Below, one piece after another: positions 36,501-44,578 of a stretch of 64,000 bases of DNA. A model generated the notes under the pieces. It saw only the letters and a program-made list of their open reading frames with translations. It made no database searches and was not told the origin of the DNA. A program made the translations under genes and the position numbers. Origin of the DNA: Lysinibacillus alkalisoli (lineage in GTDB: Bacteria; Bacillota; Bacilli; Bacillales_A; Planococcaceae); the NCBI RefSeq assembly GCF_014643595.1, contig NZ_BMJT01000001.1:310001-374000 (forward strand), read 5' to 3'. Position 1 is the stretch's first letter. Each line of letters begins with the position of its first letter.

Positions 36501-39261
36501 TACATTTGACTTGATTAAGGTAGTAGGTGGTAAAGAATATTTATTGCGTCAAGGGTTAACAACAGATGCACAAGGTATGTTAACGATTAAAGATTTAAGT
36601 TATGCAGACTATGTGTTAAAAGAAACATCAGGTACACCAGCCGAATATGTGAAAGAGAATTATAAAGTGACATTAGACGCTGATACAGATGCAAAACTAG
36701 ACGCTGCTAAAGTAGTAACAGTAGTTAACAAAACAAAAGTAGATGTTAATGCTTGTTCAACATTTGAATTACAAGCAACAGATGCAGATGGTAAGCCAGT
36801 AACAGAAATTACACTTACTAATAAGGTAACAGGTGTAGTGATTACTAAAACAGCAACAGGCGGTAAGATTACATTAGACCGTGCTACAGATACACCAGGA
36901 AATTATGAAGTTACTGCTAAAACACAAAGTGGCAAAACAATTACATTTAAAGATGTTAAAGTAACTTATGACCAATGTGGTACAGTAGTACAAATTCAAC
37001 AAGATAAAGTTTGTACAACATTCAAAGTTACGATTAAAGGTGATGTTGTAGATGCAAAAGGTACTACAATTGATTTAGAAGGTAAAGAAGTAACAGTTAT
37101 CGAAAAGGCAACAGGTACTGAAACGAAAGTAACAGTAACAAACAAAACATTCACAATGCCTAAAGATGCAGCTATCGGCGAGTATGCCGTAAAATATGGT
37201 ACACAATTTTTAGGTAATGTAACAGTGAGCTACGTGGATTGTGAAGCAGAGCTTACAATAGCACAAACATGTCCAATCTTTACAGTTACGCTTAACAATA
37301 TTAATGGTAAACCGATTAGTGGTAAGTCAGTAATTGTAAAGAAAGATACAACAATTGTAGGTAACCCAACGTATACAACAGATGCACAAGGACAAATTAC
37401 ACTTAACAGTTTGGAGCCAGGCGAGTACACCGTATACGAAGCAGATGGCACAACAATAGTTGGCACATTTGTAACAGATGATTGTCAAGCTGTTATCCAA
37501 CCTAAAGTGGCGGATAAATGTCCGAAGTTTGAGATTAAAGTTGACGATCCAAATAACGTATTAAAAACACCAATTTCAAAATTAGTGTTAAAAGCGCAAG
37601 GTACAAGTAATAACACATATGAAGTGTCAAAAGATAAAGATGGTAAGTTTATCTTTGATACAACAACTACGACTGTTCCAGCAGGCACTTACAATGTGTA
37701 TGATGGCAACCTATTCTTAGGTACAGTTGAAGTGGATTATGAAGGTGGCTGTGAAGCTACATTAACATTGACGCAAGCACCAACTTGTCCAGAGTTCACG
37801 TTAACAGTGAAAGATGTTAATGGTAACCCACGTGATAATGTAACTGTGACATTAACAGATGAAGCAGGAGCATTAGTTGAAGTGAATGGAGATACAAACT
37901 TCACAACAGATGGAAATGGTCAGATTAAAATTGATAACAGTGTTATTAAAGCTGGCAAATATGTTGTAAAAGAAGGCAGTAACGTATTAGGTGAAGTGAC
38001 TGTGGGGAATACATGTGAAGCTACTATTCAACCACAAAACACAACACCGCCAATTACGGTTTGTGAGCATTACACAATTAAGGTAACAGGCTTAGGTGAT
38101 AATGAAAATACACCTCGCCCAGGTGCTGAAGTAGTATTAAAAGATAAGGCAGGTACTACAGTTGTAACAGGCACTACTGATAAAGACGGTAAAGTAGTAT
38201 TCCCACGTGAGGATTTACAAGTTGGTGAATATACACTATACGTAGATGGTGCACATATTAAAGTGATTACAGTCACAATTTTTGATTGTCAAATCAATGT
38301 GGTTGCTAAACAACCAGCACCAAGTTGTCCACAAGTTACAGTGACATTAAAAGATGAAAACGGTAAGGCTCGTCCAAATGTTGACGTAACGATTAAAGAT
38401 AGCGAAGGTAAAACAGTAGCAACAGGTACTACTGATAAAGACGGTAAAGTGACAACAGAACAACCACTTACACCAGGTAAATATGTTGTATACGAAGGCG
38501 ATAAAAAAGTAGGCGAATTCACAAAAGATGCAACGAACTGTGAATATGAAGTGACTACAACGCCAGCGCCAACTTGTCCACAAGTTACGATTACAGTAAC
38601 GGATAAAGACGGCAAAGCACGTAAAGATGTAGATATTACCATTAAAGATGCGAAAGATAAAGTCGTATTAACAGGTTTCACAAACGATGAGGGTAAACTT
38701 ACAACAGGCAAGCCGCTTCCTAAAGGCAAATACATTGTGTATGAAGTGGATAAAAAAGTAGGCGAGTTTGTAGTAGATGGTACAAACTGTGAGTTTGATG
38801 TAACGACAACAGAGAAACCAGAAGAACCAAATTGTGATAAACCTGAACCAGGTCAACCAACCGACCCAGATTGTGAAGAGGAACCAAATAAACCAGGTGA
38901 GGGTGGAGAGAATCCAGTAGACCCTAACAACCCAGGTGAAGGCGGAGAGAACCCAGTTGATCCAAACAATCCAGGTACAGATGGTGGCAAGCCAGTAGAC
39001 CCGAATAACCCTAACCAAGGTGGCGGTGATGGTGGTAAACCAGTAGATCCAAATAATCCTAACCAAAATGGTAGCGATAATGGAAAACCTGTGAACCCGA
39101 ACAAGCCAGGTACGGATCATAACACAACAAATGATGGAAAGAATCCAAACAAATTACCACAAACAGATGGTGCAAGTAATACAATCTTTGTTTACATTGG
39201 ACTAGTGTTAATGGCAATTAGCGCATTTATATTCTTCCGTCGTAAAGCAACTGCGAAATAA
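33568..39261 (+). CDS. Sortase-anchored giant adhesin with eight Cys-bracketed repeats and LPQTDG sorting signal
   Basis: A 1897-residue surface protein starting at TTG 33568. It has a signal peptide (1-27, ends STLAAE), a Thr/Glu/Pro-rich spacer (to about 125) and an N-terminal beta-sandwich domain (127-270). Five collagen-binding-type modules follow (275-955), with I-x-W strands such as QMQWEVWVN, QINWRIDI, EINWTLDVN. One Cna-B-like domain (about 957-1055) comes next. Then come eight repeats of 70-90 residues (1063-1741), each opening with a Cys (usually CP) and closing with a Cys 68-78 residues later. The tail holds PVDPNNP spacer repeats, LPQTD (1863-1867), a hydrophobic helix and FFRRKATAK. 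The head architecture parallels the first adhesin while the stalk differs. Ligand unknown. Confidence 0.88.
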   Translation: MKKIHILMLSVLLIFQTLLAPISTLAAELPTVNEADQPTSAPATLPEANDGATEATIEGTTGDSSTSETTTPPVKDETSEPSQEQPEVKPTETSEAEATQGEENATPEAAEDKADEVQTLNAPAQAKEITGVAFTHYKVSNTDVKEWANTPVDAGKEYEFELGFSIPLTEQWADGSWFEFDLPATIVDYDGKFTGTVTHNGITLNYSTSGNKVRVTLSGMTVDHVSTQPMPVGLEFTSKFATVGNSLQQDLTVPTPGGQETITLTFKPGGNGEKLTKQAIGSPVLVDGNHQMQWEVWVNQNGDELNNATIVDTLSNNHKLIGDITIEAFEVGLSGVGASKKSGTVSSWADVNTQLTGNDAYKLTYKTEVTIAPEEREGAKSFTNNVTFTNNGSSTTKGATQSVTYEPFLTKQATKQEKYNSSWEIKYNFSNIPITASNNVLTDTMTGPHNIDTTSITVTKADGSAASGYTISDEGPKGFKVTFTEGSSDAYIIKYNAKYDNQAFFENKDGTTIDNRVNAGSKTNIGGGYSISENYLHKSYTVDFGQQQINWRIDIPNDHPTQSMTVTLKDVLTGEHKFVTDGLVDENSNDFTKTYTIAPGATETITYKTKFEVDNTGAVIGAPFANKADITWTDGTVTYEKEITSTYTPDKVSQNNLYKVGKFDYNDQLFTWTILANVNKAPMDGATLTDVIGEGHELKGDINIYKAKLNASGAPTNDKDIVKDGGAIKTIPYAETNKQGFTINFDASYGQDAYIVEYQTKDTNDILGIEGAEGVVGDTYGNDVTFTIAGNTKTTDAKVKVDIANKILEKSSPQKGSGNEINWTLDVNKSHSKLGPATLKDTPSGYQMLDRGSLKIAKYDPTSKMATATTFADADATVTFNDDGSFEVKFANLTAGYKITYSTIGFPESATKTNVEVSNTATLDYQGGAANQQGSDHKAQNFSFSASSGWMSLTKGDLQIKKVGVDSLTGDTKVLPGITFDLIKVVGGKEYLLRQGLTTDAQGMLTIKDLSYADYVLKETSGTPAEYVKENYKVTLDADTDAKLDAAKVVTVVNKTKVDVNACSTFELQATDADGKPVTEITLTNKVTGVVITKTATGGKITLDRATDTPGNYEVTAKTQSGKTITFKDVKVTYDQCGTVVQIQQDKVCTTFKVTIKGDVVDAKGTTIDLEGKEVTVIEKATGTETKVTVTNKTFTMPKDAAIGEYAVKYGTQFLGNVTVSYVDCEAELTIAQTCPIFTVTLNNINGKPISGKSVIVKKDTTIVGNPTYTTDAQGQITLNSLEPGEYTVYEADGTTIVGTFVTDDCQAVIQPKVADKCPKFEIKVDDPNNVLKTPISKLVLKAQGTSNNTYEVSKDKDGKFIFDTTTTTVPAGTYNVYDGNLFLGTVEVDYEGGCEATLTLTQAPTCPEFTLTVKDVNGNPRDNVTVTLTDEAGALVEVNGDTNFTTDGNGQIKIDNSVIKAGKYVVKEGSNVLGEVTVGNTCEATIQPQNTTPPITVCEHYTIKVTGLGDNENTPRPGAEVVLKDKAGTTVVTGTTDKDGKVVFPREDLQVGEYTLYVDGAHIKVITVTIFDCQINVVAKQPAPSCPQVTVTLKDENGKARPNVDVTIKDSEGKTVATGTTDKDGKVTTEQPLTPGKYVVYEGDKKVGEFTKDATNCEYEVTTTPAPTCPQVTITVTDKDGKARKDVDITIKDAKDKVVLTGFTNDEGKLTTGKPLPKGKYIVYEVDKKVGEFVVDGTNCEFDVTTTEKPEEPNCDKPEPGQPTDPDCEEEPNKPGEGGENPVDPNNPGEGGENPVDPNNPGTDGGKPVDPNNPNQGGGDGGKPVDPNNPNQNGSDNGKPVNPNKPGTDHNTTNDGKNPNKLPQTDGASNTIFVYIGLVLMAISAFIFFRRKATAK
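36754..38790 (+). repeat. Eight tandem coding repeats with paired cysteines
   Basis: Repeats open at Cys1063, Cys1149 and so on to Cys1670 (nt 36754, 37012 ... 38575) and the last closes at Cys1741 (38788-38790). Each module has a Gly-Lys-Tyr/Glu-Tyr-Val strand (for example PGKYVVYEG, PGEYTVYEA) as in prealbumin-like folds. The last two are the most alike, suggesting recent expansion at the C-terminal end. Confidence 0.82.
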
Positions 39262-39272
39262 GTAATGGTGTA

Positions 39273-39306
39273 AAGCACTATCTCTATTGGAGATAGTGCT
39301 TTTTTA
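39273..39306 (+). terminator. Terminator of the second adhesin gene
   Basis: 12-bp perfect stem AAGCACTATCTC (39273-39284) / GAGATAGTGCTT (from 39290), followed by a T-run. Confidence 0.92.
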
Positions 39307-39420
39307 CTCGTATGAAAATTAAATTCAATAGTGATATATTACTTTCTTAATGAATGAAGATAAACAAAGTGAAAAATATGTCGATAAATAACATATATAG
39401 CTGATGTAGGAGGTGTGTAT

Positions 39421-40515
39421 ATGAGACGTGCTATTATTATTGATGATGAACGGTTTTCAGCCATATTACTCAAGCAAAAACTTGAAGAGTTAACACCAAT
39501 ACGTGTCATGGCAATTGACACAGATAGTCGCAAAATTGATGCGTTGATGCATAAATATAATCCCCATATTGCGTTTCTCGATATTAATTTAGGTGAGGAA
39601 ACAGGGTTATCTATAGCAGAATACTTGGCTGAAAATTATCCACTAGTACAAGTCGTGTTTGTCACAGCGCATGAGGAGTTTGCATTATCTGCTTTTGAGT
39701 TAGGTGCTGTCGATTATTTGTTAAAACCTGTAACAAATGAACGTTTACATAAGATGGTTAGTAATGTGATTAAGCAAAGTGTTGTGAGTAAAATGCAAGT
39801 TGAGAATGGGCTTTATATTACATCATTAGGTAATAATGGAATCTATAATAAAAATAATGAACCAATCAAAACACGTACAAAGAAGGCGGAGGAGTTATTT
39901 TATTTGTTGTGGTGTTCGCAAGGCAAAAATGCGACGAGAGAACAAATATTAGCTTACTTATGGCCACATGCGACTGAGGAACAAGCTACTACATCATTAC
40001 ACTCTGCTATGTATCAACTTCGTAAAGTGTTATATAAGGAAGGCTTTGAAGAAGCGATTGTCTTTCGCAATAAACGTTATTATTTAGATGCGCCTGTATA
40101 TGCTGATGTAGATCAATTGTTTGAAATCATGGAAGAGAAAAATATTTCAGAAGCTATGATTAGGCAAACTTTAAGTTTGTATCAAGGCGATTATTTAGCA
40201 CAGATGGATTACGTATGGGCAATTGAAGAGCGAGAAGTGATTAAGCAGCGATTTTATGCATTTTTATTTCAACATTTTAAAAAGCGATGTTATTCGACTC
40301 GTTTAGCAGAAGAGATTATTGAGCATTTGGGCGATGATATTTACATGGATGAGGCGTGGATTAAAGAAGTGTTACGTTATTATATTGATACGAAGCAACG
40401 TGCCAAGTTAGTGGCGTTCTATGAAGCGAGTATGAACTGGTGGTCGGATGAATTGGGCATTGACTTACCAAAGGATATACAGAAAATTTATACAGCTTGC
40501 TTACTGGAGTTATAA
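39421..40515 (+). CDS. Orphan response regulator with SARP/BTAD-like output domain
   Basis: A 364-residue regulator. The receiver domain (1-120) has acidic Asp8/Asp9, phospho-acceptor Asp54 (FLDINLG), Thr82 and Lys102 (LLKPV). A winged-helix DNA-binding segment follows (about 150-220, LHSAMYQLRKVL near its end), then a helical bacterial transcriptional activation domain (230-364) as in SARP-type regulators. Start at ATG 39421, with GGAGG 8 bp upstream; the GTG at 39415 is an unlikely alternative. No histidine kinase is encoded in the window. Its place between an LPQTDG adhesin and the sortase suggests it controls surface-protein genes; that is inference. Confidence 0.85.
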   Translation: MRRAIIIDDERFSAILLKQKLEELTPIRVMAIDTDSRKIDALMHKYNPHIAFLDINLGEETGLSIAEYLAENYPLVQVVFVTAHEEFALSAFELGAVDYLLKPVTNERLHKMVSNVIKQSVVSKMQVENGLYITSLGNNGIYNKNNEPIKTRTKKAEELFYLLWCSQGKNATREQILAYLWPHATEEQATTSLHSAMYQLRKVLYKEGFEEAIVFRNKRYYLDAPVYADVDQLFEIMEEKNISEAMIRQTLSLYQGDYLAQMDYVWAIEEREVIKQRFYAFLFQHFKKRCYSTRLAEEIIEHLGDDIYMDEAWIKEVLRYYIDTKQRAKLVAFYEASMNWWSDELGIDLPKDIQKIYTACLLEL

Positions 40516-40535
40516 AACAATAAAGTGGTTGAAAC

Positions 40536-40575
40536 AAAACCGAGCCAATCGACATAACTCGATTGGCTCGGTTTT
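40536..40575. terminator. Bidirectional terminator between response regulator and sortase genes
   Basis: 17-bp perfect stem (40536-40552 with 40559-40575, loop CATAAC) whose A/T ends serve both convergent genes. Confidence 0.92.
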
Positions 40576-40586
40576 CATATCGGTTA

Positions 40587-41261
40587 TTATTGCCCCCAAT
40601 TAGCATTCGCTTTGTCAAAAGGTTTGCTATTTACAAATTCGGCTTCGACAGCGAGGCGGTCTACACCCGAGTTAGCACAAGTAATGAGTGTTAACATTTT
40701 TTTATCTGCTTGGTCGTTAATTACATGTGTATCTGTTGATAATATCACATTTTTATTATTGATTTTATATTCATAAATCTGACTACCATCGGTTACAAAA
40801 ATGGCATCGCCAACTTTAGCACGATACAAAGGGCCAAATAAGACGTCACGCCCTTCGATATAATGAGCAGCTAATGAGTAATTGCCTTCTCCTAATTTTT
40901 GATCAGGTTTCATTGTGCCAGCGCCAACCGCTAAAGCATCATTAGATACACCTTTTAAAATCGGGAGTTGCATCTCAACACTTGGCACATACATACTGCC
41001 AATGACAGGGTAGTTTTCAGTAGAGGCTTGTGCACGTAGCACATCTTGAATGGAGAGAGATTGTACCTCTTCAAACTCAAAATCAGCATCTGCTACCTCT
41101 TTATCATTGTTCTGCTGAAGTTGTTCGGTAGAATAGTTGGATATATCAAGCTGTTTAGCCGAGCGCTTTAATAAAAAATCTTCAATCGGATTAATAAAGA
41201 CAAGCGCTAAACCAACAAGGAATAATAAAACAATACCTATTGTGATTAATTTATTTTTCAT
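40587..41261 (-). CDS. srtA: Class A-type sortase
   Basis: A 224-residue membrane-anchored transpeptidase with an N-terminal membrane helix (6-25) and a sortase beta-barrel (about 80-215). The catalytic triad is His133 (in LAAHY), Cys195 (TLITC) and Arg202 (VDRLAV), with the class A-like GEGNYSLAAH motif. It would join the two LPQTDG adhesins upstream to lipid II/peptidoglycan. AGGAGG precedes the ATG at 41261. It converges on the response regulator and is followed by the shared terminator. Whether it prefers LPxTD over LPxTG cannot be read from the sequence. Confidence 0.9.
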   Translation of the reverse strand: MKNKLITIGIVLLFLVGLALVFINPIEDFLLKRSAKQLDISNYSTEQLQQNNDKEVADADFEFEEVQSLSIQDVLRAQASTENYPVIGSMYVPSVEMQLPILKGVSNDALAVGAGTMKPDQKLGEGNYSLAAHYIEGRDVLFGPLYRAKVGDAIFVTDGSQIYEYKINNKNVILSTDTHVINDQADKKMLTLITCANSGVDRLAVEAEFVNSKPFDKANANWGQ

Positions 41262-41278
41262 AACGGCCTCCTGTAAAA

Positions 41279-41314
41279 TAAAAAAGAAGCCGACAAAATA
41301 ACGATGGCTCCTTC
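41279..41314 (-). terminator. Probable terminator of the 4-OT gene
   Basis: On the minus strand AAGGAGCC pairs with GGCTTCTT (one G-T pair), followed by a T-run (plus-strand A-run from 41279). Located 48 bp past the tautomerase stop. Confidence 0.55.
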
Positions 41315-41361
41315 ATCGCGTAAAAGCATAAGTGCTTTGATGTACGCTCTTATTTTAACAG

Positions 41362-41547
41362 TTATTTGTCACTCATGCGAATACCTGCTACCCCATAATG
41401 GTTTTTAGACATTTCTTCAATAAAAACCGTAATATTTTCTTGAGGTGCATTTACGGTACGTGAGACCGCCTCTGTAACTTCAGCTACTAGTGCACGTTTT
41501 TGCTCTTCTGTGCGCCCTTCAAGCATTTTGACTGTAACGTATGGCAT
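41362..41547 (-). CDS. ywhB: 4-oxalocrotonate tautomerase family protein (YwhB-like)
   Basis: A 61-residue tautomerase-superfamily protein. Pro2 follows the initiator Met and becomes the catalytic N-terminal proline after Met removal. Arg12 and the conserved VFIEEMSKNHYGVAG region are as in YwhB. It forms hexamers in related species; the natural substrate in Bacillales is unknown. It is divergent from ywhD, as expected from the B. subtilis ywhB-ywhD neighbourhood. GGGGG-type ribosome binding site upstream. Confidence 0.9.
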   Translation of the reverse strand: MPYVTVKMLEGRTEEQKRALVAEVTEAVSRTVNAPQENITVFIEEMSKNHYGVAGIRMSDK

Positions 41548-41608
41548 TGTTCATTTCCCCCTTAAATAGTGTATAGTTTAACTATAGCATGAATGAAGGA
41601 GGATGAGC

Positions 41609-42127
41609 ATGACAAATCAAGAAAAGCCAAAGCAAAAAATGGGCTTTACTATTATTAAAAATAATCCAACGGATGGTCATAAAGGTTTCGGGATTGGCTC
41701 ATTATCATTAGAGAATGTATCACCTATCTTTGTCGATGTGGAGGAAGGTAAAGCCTTTGTTGAGATAGGAGCTATGCATGCACGCAGTCCTATTGAGAGA
41801 GGCATTAAATTCACAACAAATCGTGAAGATTCAGAAGGTGGTAAATTATACTGGTTAGTGTGGGTGACGATTGACCAAAAACCAGAAGGCCCTTATTATG
41901 CAGGCGTCACAGCTTGTGAGATGGTGGTAAATCGTGAAAAACGTCGTGGTTATAAAATATTAGCAGACCATGTCAATCGTATGGATAAATCAATGAAGCG
42001 TCATATTATGGTAGATAATATGGATGATGCATCAAAAGATATTTTAAAGGCCTTTTTACAAAGCCATAATGAAACATTGTGGGTAAATAGCGAAGAAACA
42101 TTGCATAAAGCATTAGAAACAAAATGA
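41609..42127 (+). CDS. ywhD: YwhD family protein
   Basis: A 172-residue soluble protein matching the YwhD family in length and sequence (GFTIIKNNPTDGHKGFGIGS at the N-terminus, MHARSPIERGIKF in the middle). Start at ATG 41609; an ATG six bases earlier touches the AAGGAGG ribosome binding site and is unlikely. It lies next to a class A PBP gene and ywhB as in B. subtilis. No function is known. Confidence 0.88.
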   Translation: MTNQEKPKQKMGFTIIKNNPTDGHKGFGIGSLSLENVSPIFVDVEEGKAFVEIGAMHARSPIERGIKFTTNREDSEGGKLYWLVWVTIDQKPEGPYYAGVTACEMVVNREKRRGYKILADHVNRMDKSMKRHIMVDNMDDASKDILKAFLQSHNETLWVNSEETLHKALETK

Positions 42128-42305
42128 TTGAACAATGTGTGACAATTTGAAAACACTTTGATATGACCTTGAAACTGTGTCTGAAAAAAAGTAAACTACT
42201 TGTAGAGCTTATAAATCAGTAAGCTAGGACACTGTAGTATTTTTGAGAGAGGTTATACGAGTCTGGACCACTTGTAAAGCGTTTTCTTATTAATTACTAC
42301 TAAAG

Positions 42306-42360
42306 AAAAACGATGCGTTATAAAGGTAGCAAGTTTGTACCTTATAACACATCGTTTTTT
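42306..42360. terminator. Terminator between ywhD and the convergent PBP gene
   Basis: Long imperfect stem (left arm 42306-42328, right arm ending in CATCGTTTTTT at 42360; one mismatch and one bulge). T-runs on both strands allow use by both genes. Confidence 0.78.
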
Positions 42361-42401
42361 GTTTGCAATTTATTAATGACGTTTCATCAATCAAAAAAGT
42401 T

Positions 42402-44450
42402 TCAATCTTTAAAGACAGGATTTTCACCTAATATTGAACTAGGCATTGTTTTGAAGAAATCGCGCATGCTATCTAAATCAAAAATATCAAATTTAACGCA
42501 ACGCTCTTTCGGGATATCTTTCTCTAATACATAAACATCCGCTTGTGGTTCAGGGCATGAGCGTGAACCGAGTGCACGTGAAGGGATGGCTACTTTTACT
42601 TTTTCAATCCCTTTAGGCTTTTTAAAATTATCTTTTGCTGTATTAGCACGCTCCATAAAATCAAGCCACATGTATTTCGTTACACTGACATCTAATGTTT
42701 TACCTTGGTCATACCCATTCCATACTCCAGCAGTTAATGTAGGGGAATAACCAACCATCCATTGGTCACTATTTGTTGTACCTGTTTTAGCTGCATAATA
42801 AGGGTAAGAAAGATGGTTAGTAATATCTTGTCCAGTTACAGGTGCATAGTCATTATAATTAGCATTAAACATTGCTTGCATCATTGTAGTAATAAGGAAA
42901 GCATTTGTTTTAGATAATGCACTTTGTAATTCAGGTTGCTTAAAGCGATAAACTTCATTACCTTTACTATCTTGTATTGAAAGTATTGTAGTTGGTTTTG
43001 TGACGGCACCACCTGATGCGAGTGAGTTATAAGCATTCGTTAACTCCTCTAGGCTCGTTTCTTCTGTACCTAGGGCAATGGTAGGTGAGTCCTCATCTCC
43101 AACATTCAACTGAAATCGTTTCCCCATATCGCGGAATGCAGGATAGCCAATGTCTTCTAACGTTTTAACGGCATAAATGTTATCGGATAATGCTAATGCC
43201 TGTATCATGGAGAAGTCACGGTTACCAAATTGATCATTCGCGTTTTTAGGTGTATATGTTTCACTACCGTTGTACTTAAATGTTGTCTTGCTCACATCTA
43301 GAGGTGTTAATGGATTATAGCCTTTCTCTAACGCTGCCGCATAAAGAAAAGGCTTTAATGTTGAGCCAGGTTGTCGCTCTGCTTTAGTTGCTCGATTATA
43401 AGGGCTATCGCTATAATCACGACCGCCAATTAATGAGGTAATCGCACCTGTATTTGGCTCCATACTCATAAAACTTACTTGTAATTCACCAGCAGGTAAA
43501 CGGTTTTTTACCGCGAAATCAGCCGCTTCTTGATGTTTACGATTGAGTGTAGTGGTCACCGTATAGCCACCTTCACTAATGTCTTTATCTTGTTTACGTA
43601 ATATTTCACTGGCTTCTTGCCAAGCAACATCTAGGAAGTAAGGTGCAATATTTGTATCTTGAAAGGCATCATTTTTTAAAACGATCTCGGTTTGATTAGC
43701 AGTATCACTTTCTATTTGTGTGATTTTCTGATTTTCTACCATCAATTGCAAAATGGTCTGTTGACGTTCTTTAGCACGATCAAAATCTACAATTGGCGAG
43801 AATAAGCTTGGCCCTTTAGGTACACCAGCTAATAAACTGGCTTCTGCCAATGTGAGCTCTTTCGCAGATTTACCAAAATAATAACGGCTAGCTGCTTCTA
43901 CACCATACATACCATGGCCAAAATAGACAGTATTCAAATAACCTTCTAAAATATCGTCTTTACTATAAAACAATTCTAAACGATAAGCATACAATGCCTC
44001 GTTTAATTTTCGCGTCCATGTTTTCTCATGGGACAAGTACAAGTTACGCGCAAATTGTTGTGTAATTGTACTAGCGCCTTCCGCTTTACCACCTGAGCGA
44101 ATATTAGCAACAATAGCACCCATAATACGCTTAAAATTAAAGCCATTATGTTCATAAAAAGTGTGGTCTTCTACGGATAATAATGCATCTTTCATATATG
44201 GTGAAATATTTTCAAGCTCTACCCAGTACCTTCGCTCTGTTGCAAAATGGTCACCAATTTTTTCGCCATCTTTGTCAACGAAAACAGATGCACTTGGCAC
44301 TGTAATTGGTGGTGCACCTGCAAGCTGCGCATAAATACGTAGCCCTCCCCAAGCGATGCCAATTAGAGCGATAAAAACAGCAACTAGTAGTAAAAGGCGT
44401 TTGCCTCGACGTTTATGCTTTTTTTTCCGAACGTATGCTTTACGTTCCAT
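42402..44450 (-). CDS. pbpG: Class A penicillin-binding protein (PbpG/YwhE-like)
   Basis: A 682-residue bifunctional peptidoglycan synthase. A basic cytoplasmic tail and membrane anchor (20-40) come first. The GT51 glycosyltransferase domain (about 65-240) has the catalytic EDHTFYEHNG (Glu94) and ASTITQQFARN motifs. The transpeptidase domain (about 320-620) has SxxK Ser363-Lys366 (PGSTLKPF), SDN 422-424 and KTGT 555-558. All active-site motifs are intact. Position beside ywhD and ywhB matches B. subtilis pbpG (ywhE). The Cys-containing tail after 630 is of unknown role. Confidence 0.93.
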   Translation of the reverse strand: MERKAYVRKKKHKRRGKRLLLLVAVFIALIGIAWGGLRIYAQLAGAPPITVPSASVFVDKDGEKIGDHFATERRYWVELENISPYMKDALLSVEDHTFYEHNGFNFKRIMGAIVANIRSGGKAEGASTITQQFARNLYLSHEKTWTRKLNEALYAYRLELFYSKDDILEGYLNTVYFGHGMYGVEAASRYYFGKSAKELTLAEASLLAGVPKGPSLFSPIVDFDRAKERQQTILQLMVENQKITQIESDTANQTEIVLKNDAFQDTNIAPYFLDVAWQEASEILRKQDKDISEGGYTVTTTLNRKHQEAADFAVKNRLPAGELQVSFMSMEPNTGAITSLIGGRDYSDSPYNRATKAERQPGSTLKPFLYAAALEKGYNPLTPLDVSKTTFKYNGSETYTPKNANDQFGNRDFSMIQALALSDNIYAVKTLEDIGYPAFRDMGKRFQLNVGDEDSPTIALGTEETSLEELTNAYNSLASGGAVTKPTTILSIQDSKGNEVYRFKQPELQSALSKTNAFLITTMMQAMFNANYNDYAPVTGQDITNHLSYPYYAAKTGTTNSDQWMVGYSPTLTAGVWNGYDQGKTLDVSVTKYMWLDFMERANTAKDNFKKPKGIEKVKVAIPSRALGSRSCPEPQADVYVLEKDIPKERCVKFDIFDLDSMRDFFKTMPSSILGENPVFKD

Positions 44451-44578
44451 CGCACATCACCTCTAAAATAGTATCATCGTACATCTTATACTACGTTTAT
44501 GAAATAAGGAAGGTTTCAATTGAGGGATTTTGACCTACTACGATGCAAATCGGATAAAATAACAAAGGAGAGAATATA

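Noticed and set aside
36754-38790. Regular repeats considered as a possible CRISPR array
   Set aside because: Repeats are long, diverged, in frame and protein-coding; no short identical direct repeats with unique spacers occur anywhere in the window.
38070-39120. Several long minus-strand open frames inside the second adhesin
   Set aside because: Antisense shadows of repetitive coding DNA; products are low-complexity, lack ribosome binding sites and follow the repeat period of the real gene.
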